Below are positions 53,936 to 63,197 of a stretch of DNA of 64,000 nucleotides, one piece after another; within the stretch, counting starts at the first letter, position 1, and the number at the start of each line of letters is the position of its first letter. The translations under genes and the position numbers were made by a program. The notes below the pieces were generated by a model. That model did no database searches and had not been told where the DNA came from. It worked only from the letters and a program-made list of their open reading frames with translations. This stretch comes from Anaerotignum sp. MB30-C6 (lineage in GTDB: Bacteria > Bacillota > Clostridia > Lachnospirales > Anaerotignaceae): the NCBI RefSeq assembly GCF_030908465.1, contig NZ_CP133078.1:2108001-2172000 (forward strand), written 5' to 3'.

Positions 53936-54841
53936 TTATTCAGCAATACTCCAATCTGTAGCTACTCCAGTGAAAATATCCTTAACCTGAGCACTTGCTA
54001 AACCATTTACGGAATTTTCGTTATTTACAATAACTGCGATACCATCCATTGCAATGACTGTGGGTGTAAGACCTTTTTCAAGTTCACTATCTTTTAATGC
54101 TCTAGAAGCCATGCCGAAATCACAAATACCTTCGATGGTAGATGTCATTCCTGTTGTGGAATCACTCTGCTGAACTTCAACGGTAACACTTGTGTTCACT
54201 TTTGCATAAGCCTCTTTCAATTTTTCCATTACTGGGGATACAGAGGAAGAACCTGCAACAGTTACTTTACCTTCAACATCGCTTGCTGCGTATGCACCTG
54301 TGTTACCCTGACTGATATAACCATTTTCTTCAACAACAGCTTGTCCTTCTTCACTCATGATGAAGTTGATAAAGTCCTGTGCCGCTGGCGTTACTTCGTC
54401 TTTTGTTGCAATGTTAAATGGTCTGGAAATTTTATAAGTACCACTTTTGATATTATCTACGGTTGCTGCAGCCCCATCGATTTCCAACGCCTTCACTGTA
54501 TCGTTCAAAGAACCTAAGGAAATGTAGCCGATTGCATTTTTATTGCCTGCGATTGTCTGCATCATTACGGCTGTACTGTTTGTGATTTCTGCCGTGTCTG
54601 CAGTATAATCTACCTTAGTGCCCTCCGCATCCTTTTCTTCCACACCAAACAATTCAATAAATGCACCTCTTGTACCGGAGCCATCTTCTCTAGAAACAAC
54701 TGTAATTGCTGCCGCATTTCCACTTGCTTCAGCACCGGTATCTGCTCCTGTATTTTCCCCATTATCGGAAGAACCACCGCAACCTACCAATGCACTTGTT
54801 AACATTAACATAACCAAGCCTAAGCCTAATTTCTTTTTCAT
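53936..54841 (-). CDS. pstS: Phosphate-binding lipoprotein PstS
   Basis: The 301-residue lipoprotein has a signal with lipobox LVGC (Cys near residue 21), a Gly/Asp-rich linker, and a PBP-like phosphate-binding domain with VVSREDGSGTRGAF near 50 and TVAGSSSVSPVMEKL near 195. In many PstS proteins the TVAGSSS segment comes first; here the two halves are in the other order. AAGGAGAGG precedes the ATG. It is the first gene of the operon, directly under a Pho box. Confidence 0.93.
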   Translation of the reverse strand: MKKKLGLGLVMLMLTSALVGCGGSSDNGENTGADTGAEASGNAAAITVVSREDGSGTRGAFIELFGVEEKDAEGTKVDYTADTAEITNSTAVMMQTIAGNKNAIGYISLGSLNDTVKALEIDGAAATVDNIKSGTYKISRPFNIATKDEVTPAAQDFINFIMSEEGQAVVEENGYISQGNTGAYAASDVEGKVTVAGSSSVSPVMEKLKEAYAKVNTSVTVEVQQSDSTTGMTSTIEGICDFGMASRALKDSELEKGLTPTVIAMDGIAVIVNNENSVNGLASAQVKDIFTGVATDWSIAE

Positions 54842-54885
54842 GTTTACCTCTCCTTTTTACGAATCAATTATTTGGATACAAGCAA

Positions 54886-54940
54886 AGTATACATAGATAA
54901 TGTTAAATGAAAAATCATTTCAATGTTAAATCTATGTAAA
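54886..54940 (-). promoter_or_regulatory. PhoB/PhoP box and promoter of the pst operon
   Basis: Reading leftwards, TTTACA (54940-54935), TTAACA (54929-54924) and TTAACA (54906-54901) lie at 11- and 23-nt steps, i.e. one and two helical turns. TATACT (54891-54886) follows as -10 with no good -35. This matches the Gram-positive Pho box (TTAACA-like repeats every 11 nt) and an activator-dependent promoter. Confidence 0.72.
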
Positions 54941-54960
54941 TTGTCACTTTCAGATCGCCT

Positions 54961-55721
54961 TTGTCCTTTGACGAATGACTAACATATTTATACTCCAAAT
55001 TTATACAAAACTATTTTCCCCATTTTTTTGTGGACTACTCGCAAAACACTGAAAGAAACATACTGGCTTCATTTTCAGTTTTTCTGTGCGATGGATATTC
55101 CTAGCGGCTTATTCTTTAAAACGTGGAATTTACAAATAGAGAGTTCATAAATTTTGTAACTTACCAGAAATAAAATAACAGACATTTTGACTAACACGAG
55201 TAAATACCTTCTTTTCAAGATGATTACTACTAGTGTGTATTTAGATGCATAAATTAAACTCAATGATATTAAAACAGGGGCAGACATTTGAAGTGATGTG
55301 GCCTTTTCTGTTTACTGCCAGCATACTGTTACTTGTTGAAAATTTAGCCAGTAATGGGATAAAAGGAAGATCATTTTTTTACCTTCGGCTTTAGGACTGA
55401 CTGTGTTAAAAACCTTGGATATAAAATTTTAGCAGTATTGCCTTTGGTGTGTGCCCACGATAAGGGAGAGTAAAAAGGGAATTTTCTGAGAGAAGGCTTG
55501 ATAAGTTTAATCTTAAGATAATAATAGAATTAGTTTCAATTTCAATAAAAGATACTACTTTTCTAATGCATCCTTTGTTCATACACTGGTTTGCATCAGC
55601 ATCCATTTTAATGCAATATCTGTATGTCTGTTATAACAAAATTTCGTTGACTTTTGGTGATTCAGAACCACTTTCAACCTATCAAACCGCATAGTTAGCA
55701 GTAGATGGCACTAAAATTAGC
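54961..55721. other. Gene-poor stretch between pstS and ftsZ
   Basis: About 760 nt with only short leftward frames (70 and 66 codons) that lack ribosome-binding sites and resemble nothing. The part at 55270-55500 is less AT-rich than its flanks and may be decayed coding sequence. No repeat ends, tRNA or regulatory site are recognised. Confidence 0.35.
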
Positions 55722-55755
55722 AAAACAAAAAGGCAGGTGGATAAACCATCTGCCT
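55722..55755 (-). terminator. Terminator of ftsZ
   Basis: Read leftwards, AGGCAGATGG and CCACCTGCCT pair (one A.C mismatch) with a 5-nt loop, followed by TTTTTGTTTTG. Confidence 0.8.
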
Positions 55756-55768
55756 AAATTTGTATGTA

Positions 55769-56887
55769 TCAGAATTTCTTTCTTGTCAAAAAATCAGGAA
55801 TTTTGATTTCTGATTCAAAATCGTCTAAATCAGCAAATCTTCTTGGACGAACTTCTTCTTCTTTGTTTTCTTCTTGAACTTCTTCTTTTGCAACCACAGC
55901 AGGCTCAGGTTTCTTAACCTCGGGCACGGGTATATCACCATCAAGACCTGTTGCAATAACAGTAACAATAACTTCGTCATCAAGCTCGTCGTTAATTGTT
56001 GTACCAAAGATGATTTCTGCATCAGGATCAATGGCTTCTCTAATTAAGTCCGCAGCTTCCTCTGTTTCCATCAAACCAAGGTTCATATCACCACTAAAAT
56101 TAATTAATACGCTTTTTGCGCCTTCAATTGTTGTTTCCAATAAAGGACTCTGAATTGCCATTTTGGCAGCTATTTCAGCTTTGTTTTCACCAGTGGCATG
56201 GCCAATACCCATATGTGCAACACCCTTGTTTGCCATAACTGTACGCACATCGGCAAAGTCCAAGTTAATGACACCTGGCTTTGAAATCAAATCCGCAATT
56301 CCCTGTACACCTTGACGCAAAATTTCATCAGCTTTTTTGAAAGCTTCGGTAAGGGTTGTCTTCTTATCAATAATACTCAATAATCTTTGGTTCGGAATGA
56401 TAACCAAAGTATCAACATTTTTCTTTAATTCAAGAATACCTTTTTCTGCGTTGCTCATTCTTTTCTTACCTTCAAAATTAAAAGGTTTTGTTACAACGCC
56501 AACAGTTAAAATACCTAATTCTTTGGAGATTGATGCAATTCTAGGTGCTGCACCTGTCCCTGTGCCACCGCCCATACCAGCGGTAATGAATACCATGTCA
56601 GAACCACGTAAAGCCTGAGCAATTTCATCCTGTGTTTCATCTACGGATTTTTCGCCGATTTCAGGGTTACCCCCTGCACCAAGGCCTTTTGTCAACTTTT
56701 CGCCAATTTGGATTTTAGTTGTTGATCTAGCCTTTGTAAGAGCTTGTCCATCTGTATTAATTGAGATAAACTCAACACCATCTAAACCATCTTCAATCAT
56801 TCTGTCAACAGCGTTGTTGCCACCGCCACCAACGCCGATTACTTTTATCTGTGCCATACTGCTCATTGGGATATCAAACTCGAGCAA
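55769..56887 (-). CDS. ftsZ: Cell division GTPase FtsZ
   Basis: This tubulin homologue forms the division ring. The 372-residue protein has [13 protein letters not shown] near 20, the tubulin signature [10 protein letters not shown] near 110, the T7-loop region around [15 protein letters not shown] near 210, a charged linker (320-355), and a conserved C-terminal peptide [10 protein letters not shown]. The start is TTG, with AGGAGGGG 6 nt ahead, giving the usual clostridial MLEFD start. It ends the murA-ftsQ cluster. No ftsA is present. Confidence 0.97.
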   Translation of the reverse strand: MLEFDIPMSSMAQIKVIGVGGGGNNAVDRMIEDGLDGVEFISINTDGQALTKARSTTKIQIGEKLTKGLGAGGNPEIGEKSVDETQDEIAQALRGSDMVFITAGMGGGTGTGAAPRIASISKELGILTVGVVTKPFNFEGKKRMSNAEKGILELKKNVDTLVIIPNQRLLSIIDKKTTLTEAFKKADEILRQGVQGIADLISKPGVINLDFADVRTVMANKGVAHMGIGHATGENKAEIAAKMAIQSPLLETTIEGAKSVLINFSGDMNLGLMETEEAADLIREAIDPDAEIIFGTTINDELDDEVIVTVIATGLDGDIPVPEVKKPEPAVVAKEEVQEENKEEEVRPRRFADLDDFESEIKIPDFLTRKKF

Positions 56888-57000
56888 AAAAATCCCCTCC
56901 TAATTATCAAGAAATACATAATAATAATTATACACGAAAATAACCTTTCTTGCCATAGCAAAAGGAAACAATTCAGAAAAATTTTGGTTTTTTTACCGCA

Positions 57001-57369
57001 TTATTCTTCTTTTTCCGTAAATACTATAATCTTTTTTTCAGTTTTATTCAATAAAAATCTCCGTATCTGACTAAAATTATTGAAAATACGGGAGCCAAAA
57101 ACTACCACCGCAGCGATAGAAAGATTCATATTAAGTTGATTTCCTAGCCAAACCAAACCTACGGCAAGGATACCGTTGCAGAAAAAACCGCTGGCAAATA
57201 CTTTAAGGTCAAACTGTTTTTGTAAAATGGCATAAATTCCCCCTAAAACTGAATCTAAACAGGCTAAAATTGCCATAGCCACATAACCCGAATACCCATA
57301 GGGTATCACAGCGCCACTTGCAACGCCAATAAAAACACCACAAAGTAAACCAAAAATGGGCGCAATCAT
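57001..57369 (-). CDS. sbp: Small basic protein Sbp (DUF1290)
   Basis: This 122-residue membrane protein with three or four helices belongs to the DUF1290 family, called Sbp in B. subtilis, where it sits just before ftsA-ftsZ. The start MIAPIFGLLCGVFIGVASG and LACLDSVLGGIYAILQ are family signatures. The function is unknown. The ATG at 57369 overlaps the stop of the preceding DUF881 gene (ATGA). Confidence 0.88.
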   Translation of the reverse strand: MIAPIFGLLCGVFIGVASGAVIPYGYSGYVAMAILACLDSVLGGIYAILQKQFDLKVFASGFFCNGILAVGLVWLGNQLNMNLSIAAVVVFGSRIFNNFSQIRRFLLNKTEKKIIVFTEKEE

Positions 57370-58082
57370 CCGACCACCTCCTGATCCGAAACAGGTGCTT
57401 TCCAAAGCACTGATTGGGTGTATGGGGGAACTACAACTCTCGCTTCTTTGCGAATGGTAATTTCAATTCCCCAAGGAGCTAAGTTATCCACAACACCGCC
57501 AGGAAATCTTAATGCTGACTGCATAATATCGCCATCGCCAACTGCTAATATTTCAAAAGGAGCGGCAACCCGTTCCCCATTTACCATAACAATAGAGCCA
57601 GCACAGCTTACGCTGCTTATTCCAACAATACGCTGTCCATTTATGGAAACCGCCTCAGCTCCTGCCACATTCAATTCATTAAGCACTGACAGAATATCCT
57701 CGGCATGTACCAAATAAGCGTTGCTATCTCCACCTTTTTTTGTACTGCTATCATTCATGGTTACAACAATGCCTGCACCTTCTACCTCTGTAAGGCCACT
57801 AAATAAACGAAGCTGTTGCACTTCGTTTTGCAGGTTTCCAATGGTCGCACCATAATTTAGCCCACTTTCATAGTCTTTAATTATTTTTTCTTTTTCCTCC
57901 AAATGAGCCTGCAGAGCCTTATTTTCTTCCTGCACCTTTTTTAAGGTTGCCGTTAATTCTGTAAGACGCTGATTTTCTGTAAGGCTATTTTGCTTTTTGA
58001 CTGTATTATACTGAACACCAATAATGACGCCTAAAAAAACACAAATTAAAGTAAGTGCCATAAAATGATAGTTCTTTCTCAT
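57366..58082 (-). CDS. DUF881 protein (YlxW/YlxX-like)
   Basis: The 238-residue protein has one N-terminal helix, a coiled coil (about 30-75), and a DUF881 domain with GAGIVVTMNDSS near 105, NAYLVHAEDILSVLNELNVAGAEAVSINGQRI (start NAYLVH and end SINGQR given), and CAGSIVMVNGE. B. subtilis keeps two such genes (ylxW, ylxX) next to sbp in the division cluster. The role is unknown; topology places the domain outside the membrane. Confidence 0.88.
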   Translation of the reverse strand: MRKNYHFMALTLICVFLGVIIGVQYNTVKKQNSLTENQRLTELTATLKKVQEENKALQAHLEEKEKIIKDYESGLNYGATIGNLQNEVQQLRLFSGLTEVEGAGIVVTMNDSSTKKGGDSNAYLVHAEDILSVLNELNVAGAEAVSINGQRIVGISSVSCAGSIVMVNGERVAAPFEILAVGDGDIMQSALRFPGGVVDNLAPWGIEITIRKEARVVVPPYTQSVLWKAPVSDQEVVG

Positions 58083-58103
58083 AGCTTGTCCCCTTTTTAC
58101 AGA

Positions 58104-58895
58104 TTATGTGAGGTATTGAAAAATAATGGGTTTACTCAAGTCTCTCAGATCTAAGGTACCTCTATCCTCTTTCGGAATGGTCCTCATGATTTCCCCCATA
58201 ATACGAACCTTTTGGTCGGAATCCTTCATATCGCCCAATCGAATCTCAACCTTATTTACATATGCATACGTATCTTTTGGATCTGTTACGTCAATTTCCA
58301 CAACCATGTCCAGAAGGTCATACTTTTTCATCATTTGAGACATCTGCAAAACCACCTGGAGGGAGTCCTTATTCTCTGCCGGAAGAACCTCTCCCAATAT
58401 AAAACTGTCAAATTTAAGGCCTCTTACCACAGGTAAAGCCTCATGAAAGGCGTTTTGTGTTTCTAAAACCCGCCCTTCTTCATCTATGTAAAGATACGCA
58501 CCCATATAAGGTACATATCCTCTTACTTTACGCTCCTTAATCTGAATCACCATGGTATCAGGCAATTCTTTCTTTAAACTAGCCTGGGCAATGTAAGGAT
58601 CTTGTTCCAAAATTTCTATTGCTTTGCTTTTTCCAAAAAAAATCAAATTCTCTCCCGGAGAAAGAGAAATCATCTCTGCCAATTCAGTGGTAGTAAAATG
58701 CTCTACCCCTTCCGAACGGATTTCTTTCACAGCAAAAAGAGGAGAAAATAAAATCCCCGAAATGATAATCACAAGTAAAAGAAAACCGATGATAAATTTA
58801 GGATTTATCCCTCGCCCTCTTTTGGGCCTTTCATAATATTCAAGTTCATCTAATAATTCCACATTATCCATGGGTCTCTTTTTTTTCTTTGCCAT
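58104..58895 (-). CDS. ftsQ: Cell division protein FtsQ/DivIB
   Basis: The 263-residue protein has a basic cytoplasmic tail, one helix at about 35-55, a POTRA domain (VKEIRSEGVEHFTTTELAEMI split over 60-82), and a beta domain with FDSFILGEVLP. It links early and late division proteins at the septum. The ATG at 58895 is favoured by GGAG 8 nt ahead; a GTG three codons earlier would overlap the murA stop by 4 nt but lacks a spaced site. Confidence 0.9.
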   Translation of the reverse strand: MAKKKKRPMDNVELLDELEYYERPKRGRGINPKFIIGFLLLVIIISGILFSPLFAVKEIRSEGVEHFTTTELAEMISLSPGENLIFFGKSKAIEILEQDPYIAQASLKKELPDTMVIQIKERKVRGYVPYMGAYLYIDEEGRVLETQNAFHEALPVVRGLKFDSFILGEVLPAENKDSLQVVLQMSQMMKKYDLLDMVVEIDVTDPKDTYAYVNKVEIRLGDMKDSDQKVRIMGEIMRTIPKEDRGTLDLRDLSKPIIFQYLT

Positions 58896-58900
58896 TGTTT

Positions 58901-60154
58901 TCACTCCATTAGCCGCACAGTGCCGCCTAACAACGAAAAGGCGTCCTCAATTTTTTCGTACCCTCGTTCCACATACTCGGAACCGTAAATTACACTTTTT
59001 CCTTCTGCTGCCAAAGCTGCAATCAAAAGGGCGGCACCGCCTCGTAAATCTCGACCAAAAACCTCCGCTCCATGTAACCTTTGGCACCCCTTAATCCGTG
59101 CAATTCTATCCTCTACAACAATATCTGCCCCCATACGACAAAGTTCTTCCGCATGGCGGAACCGTGCTTCAAATACCGTTTCACTAATCATACAAGTTCC
59201 CTTTGCCAATGTCAATAGACTCATGATTAAGGGCTGCATATCTGTGGGAAATCCCGGAAAAGGACCTGTCACCAATGAAAAACTTGACCTTAACTCTTTT
59301 GGTGGTTTCATCCATAATCGATCCGATTCAAAGGTAAACTGACACCCCGTTTTTACTAAAACATCCACCGTTGTTTCAATATCATTTTTCTCAACGCCTA
59401 ATAGATGAAGCTCCCCACCCGTCATAGCAGACGCACAAAGAAATGTACCCGCCTCTATTCGGTCTGAAGGTATGGAAAAATATGCCCCATGAAGCTTTTT
59501 AACCCCTTCAATCATAATGGAAGGAGTTCCCTCTCCATAAATCTCTGCTCCGCAGGCACGTAAAAAACGAACCAAGGCAACAATCTCTGGTTCTCTTGCC
59601 GCATTGTGAATCACTGTAACTCCTTCTGCCTTTGCGGCCAAAAGCAAAATGTTTTCTGTTGCACCTACACTTGGATAGTTCAGGTAAATATGGTACCCCA
59701 AAATATGGGGCGCAGAACAATGAAACAGCCCATCTTCCTCCTGAATTTTCACTCCCATTTTTTCAAAAGAGCTTAAATGAATGTCAATAGGACGTTTTCC
59801 AATGGCACAGCCCCCTGGATGACCCAATATAGCTCTTTTTTCTCGGCCCAAAAGGGCGCCTAAAAAAAGGATGGAGGAACGCATCTTTTGAACCGTTTCC
59901 TCCCGAATCTCCACATCTTGAATTTGCCTTGTATCGATGACTGCCGTCCTGCCTGTAAGCTCCACCTCACATCCTAACGTTTTTAAGATATCTAACGTTA
60001 GATAAAAGTCACGAATCAACGGGCAATTTTCCAACACCACTTCATCCTCTGCAAGAAGTGTTGCTGCTAAAATAGGTAGTGCTGCGTTTTTGCTCCCTCT
60101 CACCGCAAACTCTCCGCCAATGGGTTTTCCACCCTCAACCAAGTAATACCCCAT
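58901..60154 (-). CDS. murA: UDP-N-acetylglucosamine 1-carboxyvinyltransferase
   Basis: MurA adds enolpyruvate to UDP-GlcNAc in the first committed step of peptidoglycan synthesis. The 417-residue protein has the start GGKPIGGEFAVRGSKNAALPILAA (ends GGKPIGGEF and SKNAALP given), and the fosfomycin-sensitive Cys loop as HPGGCAIGKRPIDIHL near 115, so it should be fosfomycin-sensitive. FPTDMQPLIMSLL is near 300. The ATG at 60154 follows GGAGGG. It is the first gene of the cluster ending in ftsZ. Confidence 0.95.
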   Translation of the reverse strand: MGYYLVEGGKPIGGEFAVRGSKNAALPILAATLLAEDEVVLENCPLIRDFYLTLDILKTLGCEVELTGRTAVIDTRQIQDVEIREETVQKMRSSILFLGALLGREKRAILGHPGGCAIGKRPIDIHLSSFEKMGVKIQEEDGLFHCSAPHILGYHIYLNYPSVGATENILLLAAKAEGVTVIHNAAREPEIVALVRFLRACGAEIYGEGTPSIMIEGVKKLHGAYFSIPSDRIEAGTFLCASAMTGGELHLLGVEKNDIETTVDVLVKTGCQFTFESDRLWMKPPKELRSSFSLVTGPFPGFPTDMQPLIMSLLTLAKGTCMISETVFEARFRHAEELCRMGADIVVEDRIARIKGCQRLHGAEVFGRDLRGGAALLIAALAAEGKSVIYGSEYVERGYEKIEDAFSLLGGTVRLME

Positions 60155-60712
60155 GCTGATCCCTCCAAAAAGCATCTTACCCATATTGTATAGCCGGACA
60201 TTTTTTTTGGTGCATATCCAAGGGCGATCATCGCTCCAAAAACATGAAAACCTTGTATTATGTAAGAAAAACCCTTGAAGGACAATCCCATGATGCATAT
60301 CATTTTAGATGTTTAGGCTATAAAGGTTGGGCAAGAGAAAAGACCTTAAGGAAAAACAGCGTAACCGTTGTAATGGGGCAAAACAACACCGTTTGCGGCA
60401 TGGATGTAAGAAGTGCTACCCCGGGAACAAGGGGAGCAACTTATTAAACCCCTTAAATGCCATGGAAAGGCCACCGTCAAAGATATCAGTCTGGCTCATG
60501 ATGTCCTTGCAAAATGCATCTCCCTCATCCATTCTTTAGATGGGGATACCCTCTCTTCCTTTCCAGAGAAGGAAATAGAACTGCCCACCGCTCCCCTTAA
60601 TTTGGGTGGGAGTCATGGCGGCAAAGGTAATGGAGCAACTGTACTTCGTGGGGTAAAAGCAGCAAAGCCTTTCTGATTATAAAATAACGTCTTTTAGAAG
60701 GTTTTTAGCCAT
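60155..60712. other. Gap upstream of murA with overlapping short frames
   Basis: Three overlapping + strand frames (67, 70 and 87 codons; 60244-60676) fill a region less AT-rich than other gaps. The 87-codon frame (60413-60676) has a protein-like composition and a Gly-rich tail, and the middle frame has CxxC-like Cys pairs. None has a good ribosome-binding site or a homologue I recognise. It may be a decayed gene with frameshifts. Confidence 0.3.
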
Positions 60713-60757
60713 AAATACGTTAGGGTGTCATCGCTATGATGACACCCTAACGTATTT
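60713..60757. repeat. Perfect 20-bp hairpin
   Basis: AAATACGTTAGGGTGTCATC (60713-60732) and its exact complement (60738-60757) flank a 5-nt loop. It lies just past the DUF1963 gene on its 3' side. T runs are short on both sides, so it may be a bidirectional terminator or a repeat element. Confidence 0.6.
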
Positions 60758-60793
60758 TACAACTCATTTTTAAAACCTTCATAATATATGAAT

Positions 60794-61645
60794 TTAAAAG
60801 CATTGTAAAATAAGCCATGTTTTATCAAATTGTCTTGCCATTAAGTCCTCTTTGCGGATATAAAAGTAAATGCGGCCACAATCGCCAAACATAAGTTCAA
60901 AGTCCTTATAACCAACTGTATCTAACTGGAACAACAATCTCCAGCTTTCCATGGAAGTTTTCCTTGCCTCATCCATATCACTTTTGGGGATATGGTCAAA
61001 GCCGCCTCCTAAGTAGTGACCTCGGCTGACTAATTCGCATTCTAGTGTCATATTATTTTGAATCACATCAGGCCATCCCAGGAGCTTAGAGGCATTCTCA
61101 GGCATTTCATGCCCTAATTCTTTGCAGATATTTTCAAATATTTCATAGCCATCCCCTCGATAAAAGTCTTCTCGTCCAAAGGCGAAGTCCTCAAAGGATG
61201 GCATAGATTTTTCAATTGCAGCCTTAATTTGAAGTTCAGCAAAGCGGTAATCCTCATCCAAATCTTCAGGGAATTTTGCTTTAGACAAGGATGCTATATC
61301 TTCAAACCAATACACTCGGGCACATCCTGCATCCTTGGGGTCATAGCCCCATAACTGGGAACCAATTTCATAAAAAAAAGAAAGTAAGCCTGTACGGGGC
61401 AAAAGCCCTTCTTTATCCAAAGAAGAAATTTCAGCACAGTTAAATTGGGCAAGAAAACTAAGGGGACGAAGCCTCACTTTGTCATCGTCGAATGTACTTG
61501 TTTCAAAGGTTGGCCAAACAAAGTCCTCTGGAACATCGGGCACACCGCCAAATCGTGTCCCACCACAAACATACTCTGCCTTATGGTTTATGTATAGACG
61601 AATCATATTTCTACGCATTTCCTCAACTTCTTTTTTTATATCCAC
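60794..61645 (-). CDS. DUF1963 (YwqG-like) protein
   Basis: The 283-residue cytoplasmic protein belongs to the DUF1963 family (B. subtilis YwqG). Signatures include GGTRFGGVPDVPEDFVWP near 38, PLSFLAQFNCAEIS near 72, GLLSFFYE, and the C-terminal MFGDCGRIYFYIRKEDL. The function is unknown. The start is GTG at 61645, preceded by a perfect AAGGAGGGG; a longer open frame exists but is unsupported. It stands alone. Such proteins are often near toxin or immunity loci, but no such genes are seen here. Confidence 0.85.
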   Translation of the reverse strand: MDIKKEVEEMRRNMIRLYINHKAEYVCGGTRFGGVPDVPEDFVWPTFETSTFDDDKVRLRPLSFLAQFNCAEISSLDKEGLLPRTGLLSFFYEIGSQLWGYDPKDAGCARVYWFEDIASLSKAKFPEDLDEDYRFAELQIKAAIEKSMPSFEDFAFGREDFYRGDGYEIFENICKELGHEMPENASKLLGWPDVIQNNMTLECELVSRGHYLGGGFDHIPKSDMDEARKTSMESWRLLFQLDTVGYKDFELMFGDCGRIYFYIRKEDLMARQFDKTWLILQCF

Positions 61646-61853
61646 AAAATCCCCTCCTTGGGTATAGCAAGTATGATAACTTTCACCATTATAACACCCA
61701 AGAAATCTTCCATCAAGAAAAGAAAACAACTTCAATGGATCTTTTTCGCAAGTTTTTATTGAAAAAGAAAGAGGTAGTCCCATTGTAGGAATCCCCCTTT
61801 CAGAAGTTCTATTAAGTCTATCAACTGTTTTTTATCAGTGGAACCTCTTTCGG

Positions 61854-62213
61854 TTAATGATTGCCGCACTCGTGTGCGTGGGCATGCTCATGACAAATTG
61901 ACCCTGTGGATTTTAATTCGCCTTTTAGATAACTTTCCACCGCCTGACGGGCATTCCCTGATGCACCTACAATGACCTCAATTTTTCTTTCATTAAAAAT
62001 CTCTACGGCACCGCCGCCCATACCGCCAGAGATAATAACATTTACACCCATATCACCTAAAAAGTTAGGTAAAAATCCTGGCTTATGTCCTGGGTTTGCA
62101 ATACTCTTTACCTCAGTTATTTTTCCATTTTCTGTTTCAAAGGTACTGAAGTTTTCACAATGTCCGAAGTGCTGTGCTACCAATTCACCCATACATGCTA
62201 CTGCAATTTTCAT
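61854..62213 (-). CDS. NifX/NifB-type dinitrogenase cofactor-domain protein with a His-rich tail
   Basis: The 119-residue protein has the Fe-Mo-cofactor-binding fold: MKIAVACMGELVAQHFGHCENF at the start (ends MKIAVAC and HFGHCENF given), the GHKPGFLP loop near 47, and VIISGGMGGGAVEIF. The tail CHEHAHAHECGNH could bind a metal. No nif genes are near, so a general Fe-S or metal-cluster carrier role with the neighbouring MinD/ferredoxin ATPases is likelier. AAGGAG lies 7 nt before the ATG at 62213. Confidence 0.85.
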   Translation of the reverse strand: MKIAVACMGELVAQHFGHCENFSTFETENGKITEVKSIANPGHKPGFLPNFLGDMGVNVIISGGMGGGAVEIFNERKIEVIVGASGNARQAVESYLKGELKSTGSICHEHAHAHECGNH

Positions 62214-62340
62214 ATTCATTCTCCTTTTATATAAATAGTTTAATTTGGATTCCTTTATATCAAAAAAAGCTTTTTTATACGATTTCCTTAAATCGTAAGG
62301 TTCCCTATAACCACACCATAACACCGAAAGGTATTCTAAG

Positions 62341-63197
62341 TTATAACATTCCCTTTACATTTTCATAAACTTGAAGTAACGCATCCCTTGCAGGGCAATT
62401 GATTCTTGCCAAGCTATGACCTGCATTGATTGCCATGGACGCCTCATTATCATAAGGAATGCGACCAACAAAAGGGATTCCTTCTTTGAAACATAGTTGT
62501 TCAATTTCATTTGTATTTTCTATGCAAGTATTAAATTTATTCACGCAAACAGCGGTTTTCGTTTGAAATATCTCCGCCGTTCTTAAAATTCGTTTCATAT
62601 CGCTAATGCCCGAAAGAGAAGGCTCGGCAACAATCAGTACCATGTCCACGCCGCTTATGGAGGCAATCACCGGGCAACCAATGCCCGGGGAGCCATCGAT
62701 AATGGCAAACTCTCCCTTATTTACAGCGCCATCCAGTTGATTTTTCACTTCAGTTACCAACTTACCCGATGTGCCCCGTCCCATTTTTAGTTTTGCCGTG
62801 GAAAAAACTCGTTCCTCTTCATAAAGCATCAACTCTCCCGCCACATCCTCTTCCATGGTAACTGCTCCCGAAGGACAAGTGTGCATACAAACACCGCATC
62901 CCTCACAGGCATAGGGGTTGATGGAAAAGGATGATTTATCCTTGCTGATTGCACCGAAACGACAATTTTTATGGCAAACACCGCAACCCACACACTTATC
63001 TGGGTTAATTACAGCTTTTTCCGAACCATAAAAACTCCTTTTTTGGGGTCAGTCTTTACTCCCGCAACAAGGTGTAAATTAGGAGCATCCACATCACAGT
63101 CAGCAAAACCCTTGGTTTTTGAAAAATCAATAAAAGCGGCGGCGGTTGTGGTCTTTCCCGTACCACCTTTTCCACTTAAAATCAGGAGTTTTTTCAT
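62341..63197 (-). pseudogene. MinD-family ATPase with ferredoxin insert, frameshifted
   Basis: One gene is split by a frame change near 63030. The first part (63009-63197) has Walker A SGKGGTGKTTT and DCDVDAPNLHL, then runs into a stop. In the other frame the protein continues as FYGSEKAVINPDKC, then two [4Fe-4S] sets (CVGCGVCHKNC, CEGCGVCMHTCP), IIDGSPGIGCP and the MinD C-terminus. Adding one T to a run of five T (63028-63032) restores a protein of about 285 residues. It overlaps the next ATPase by 4 nt (ATGA). It is either a sequencing slip or a recent mutation. Confidence 0.85.

Noticed and set aside
55075-55606. 70- and 66-codon leftward frames between pstS and ftsZ
   Set aside because: No start signals, no recognisable motifs, and not arranged with the flanking operons.
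61854-62213. Nitrogen fixation locus
   Set aside because: The NifX-like domain protein is present, but there is no nifH, nifD, nifK, nifE, nifN or nifB in the window, and such single-domain proteins are widespread in non-fixers.
63030-63050. Canonical programmed -1 frameshift heptamer in the MinD/ferredoxin gene
   Set aside because: The A6 run is in the wrong phase for X-XXY-YYZ slippage, and no clear downstream stem is visible. A missing T explains the break more simply.
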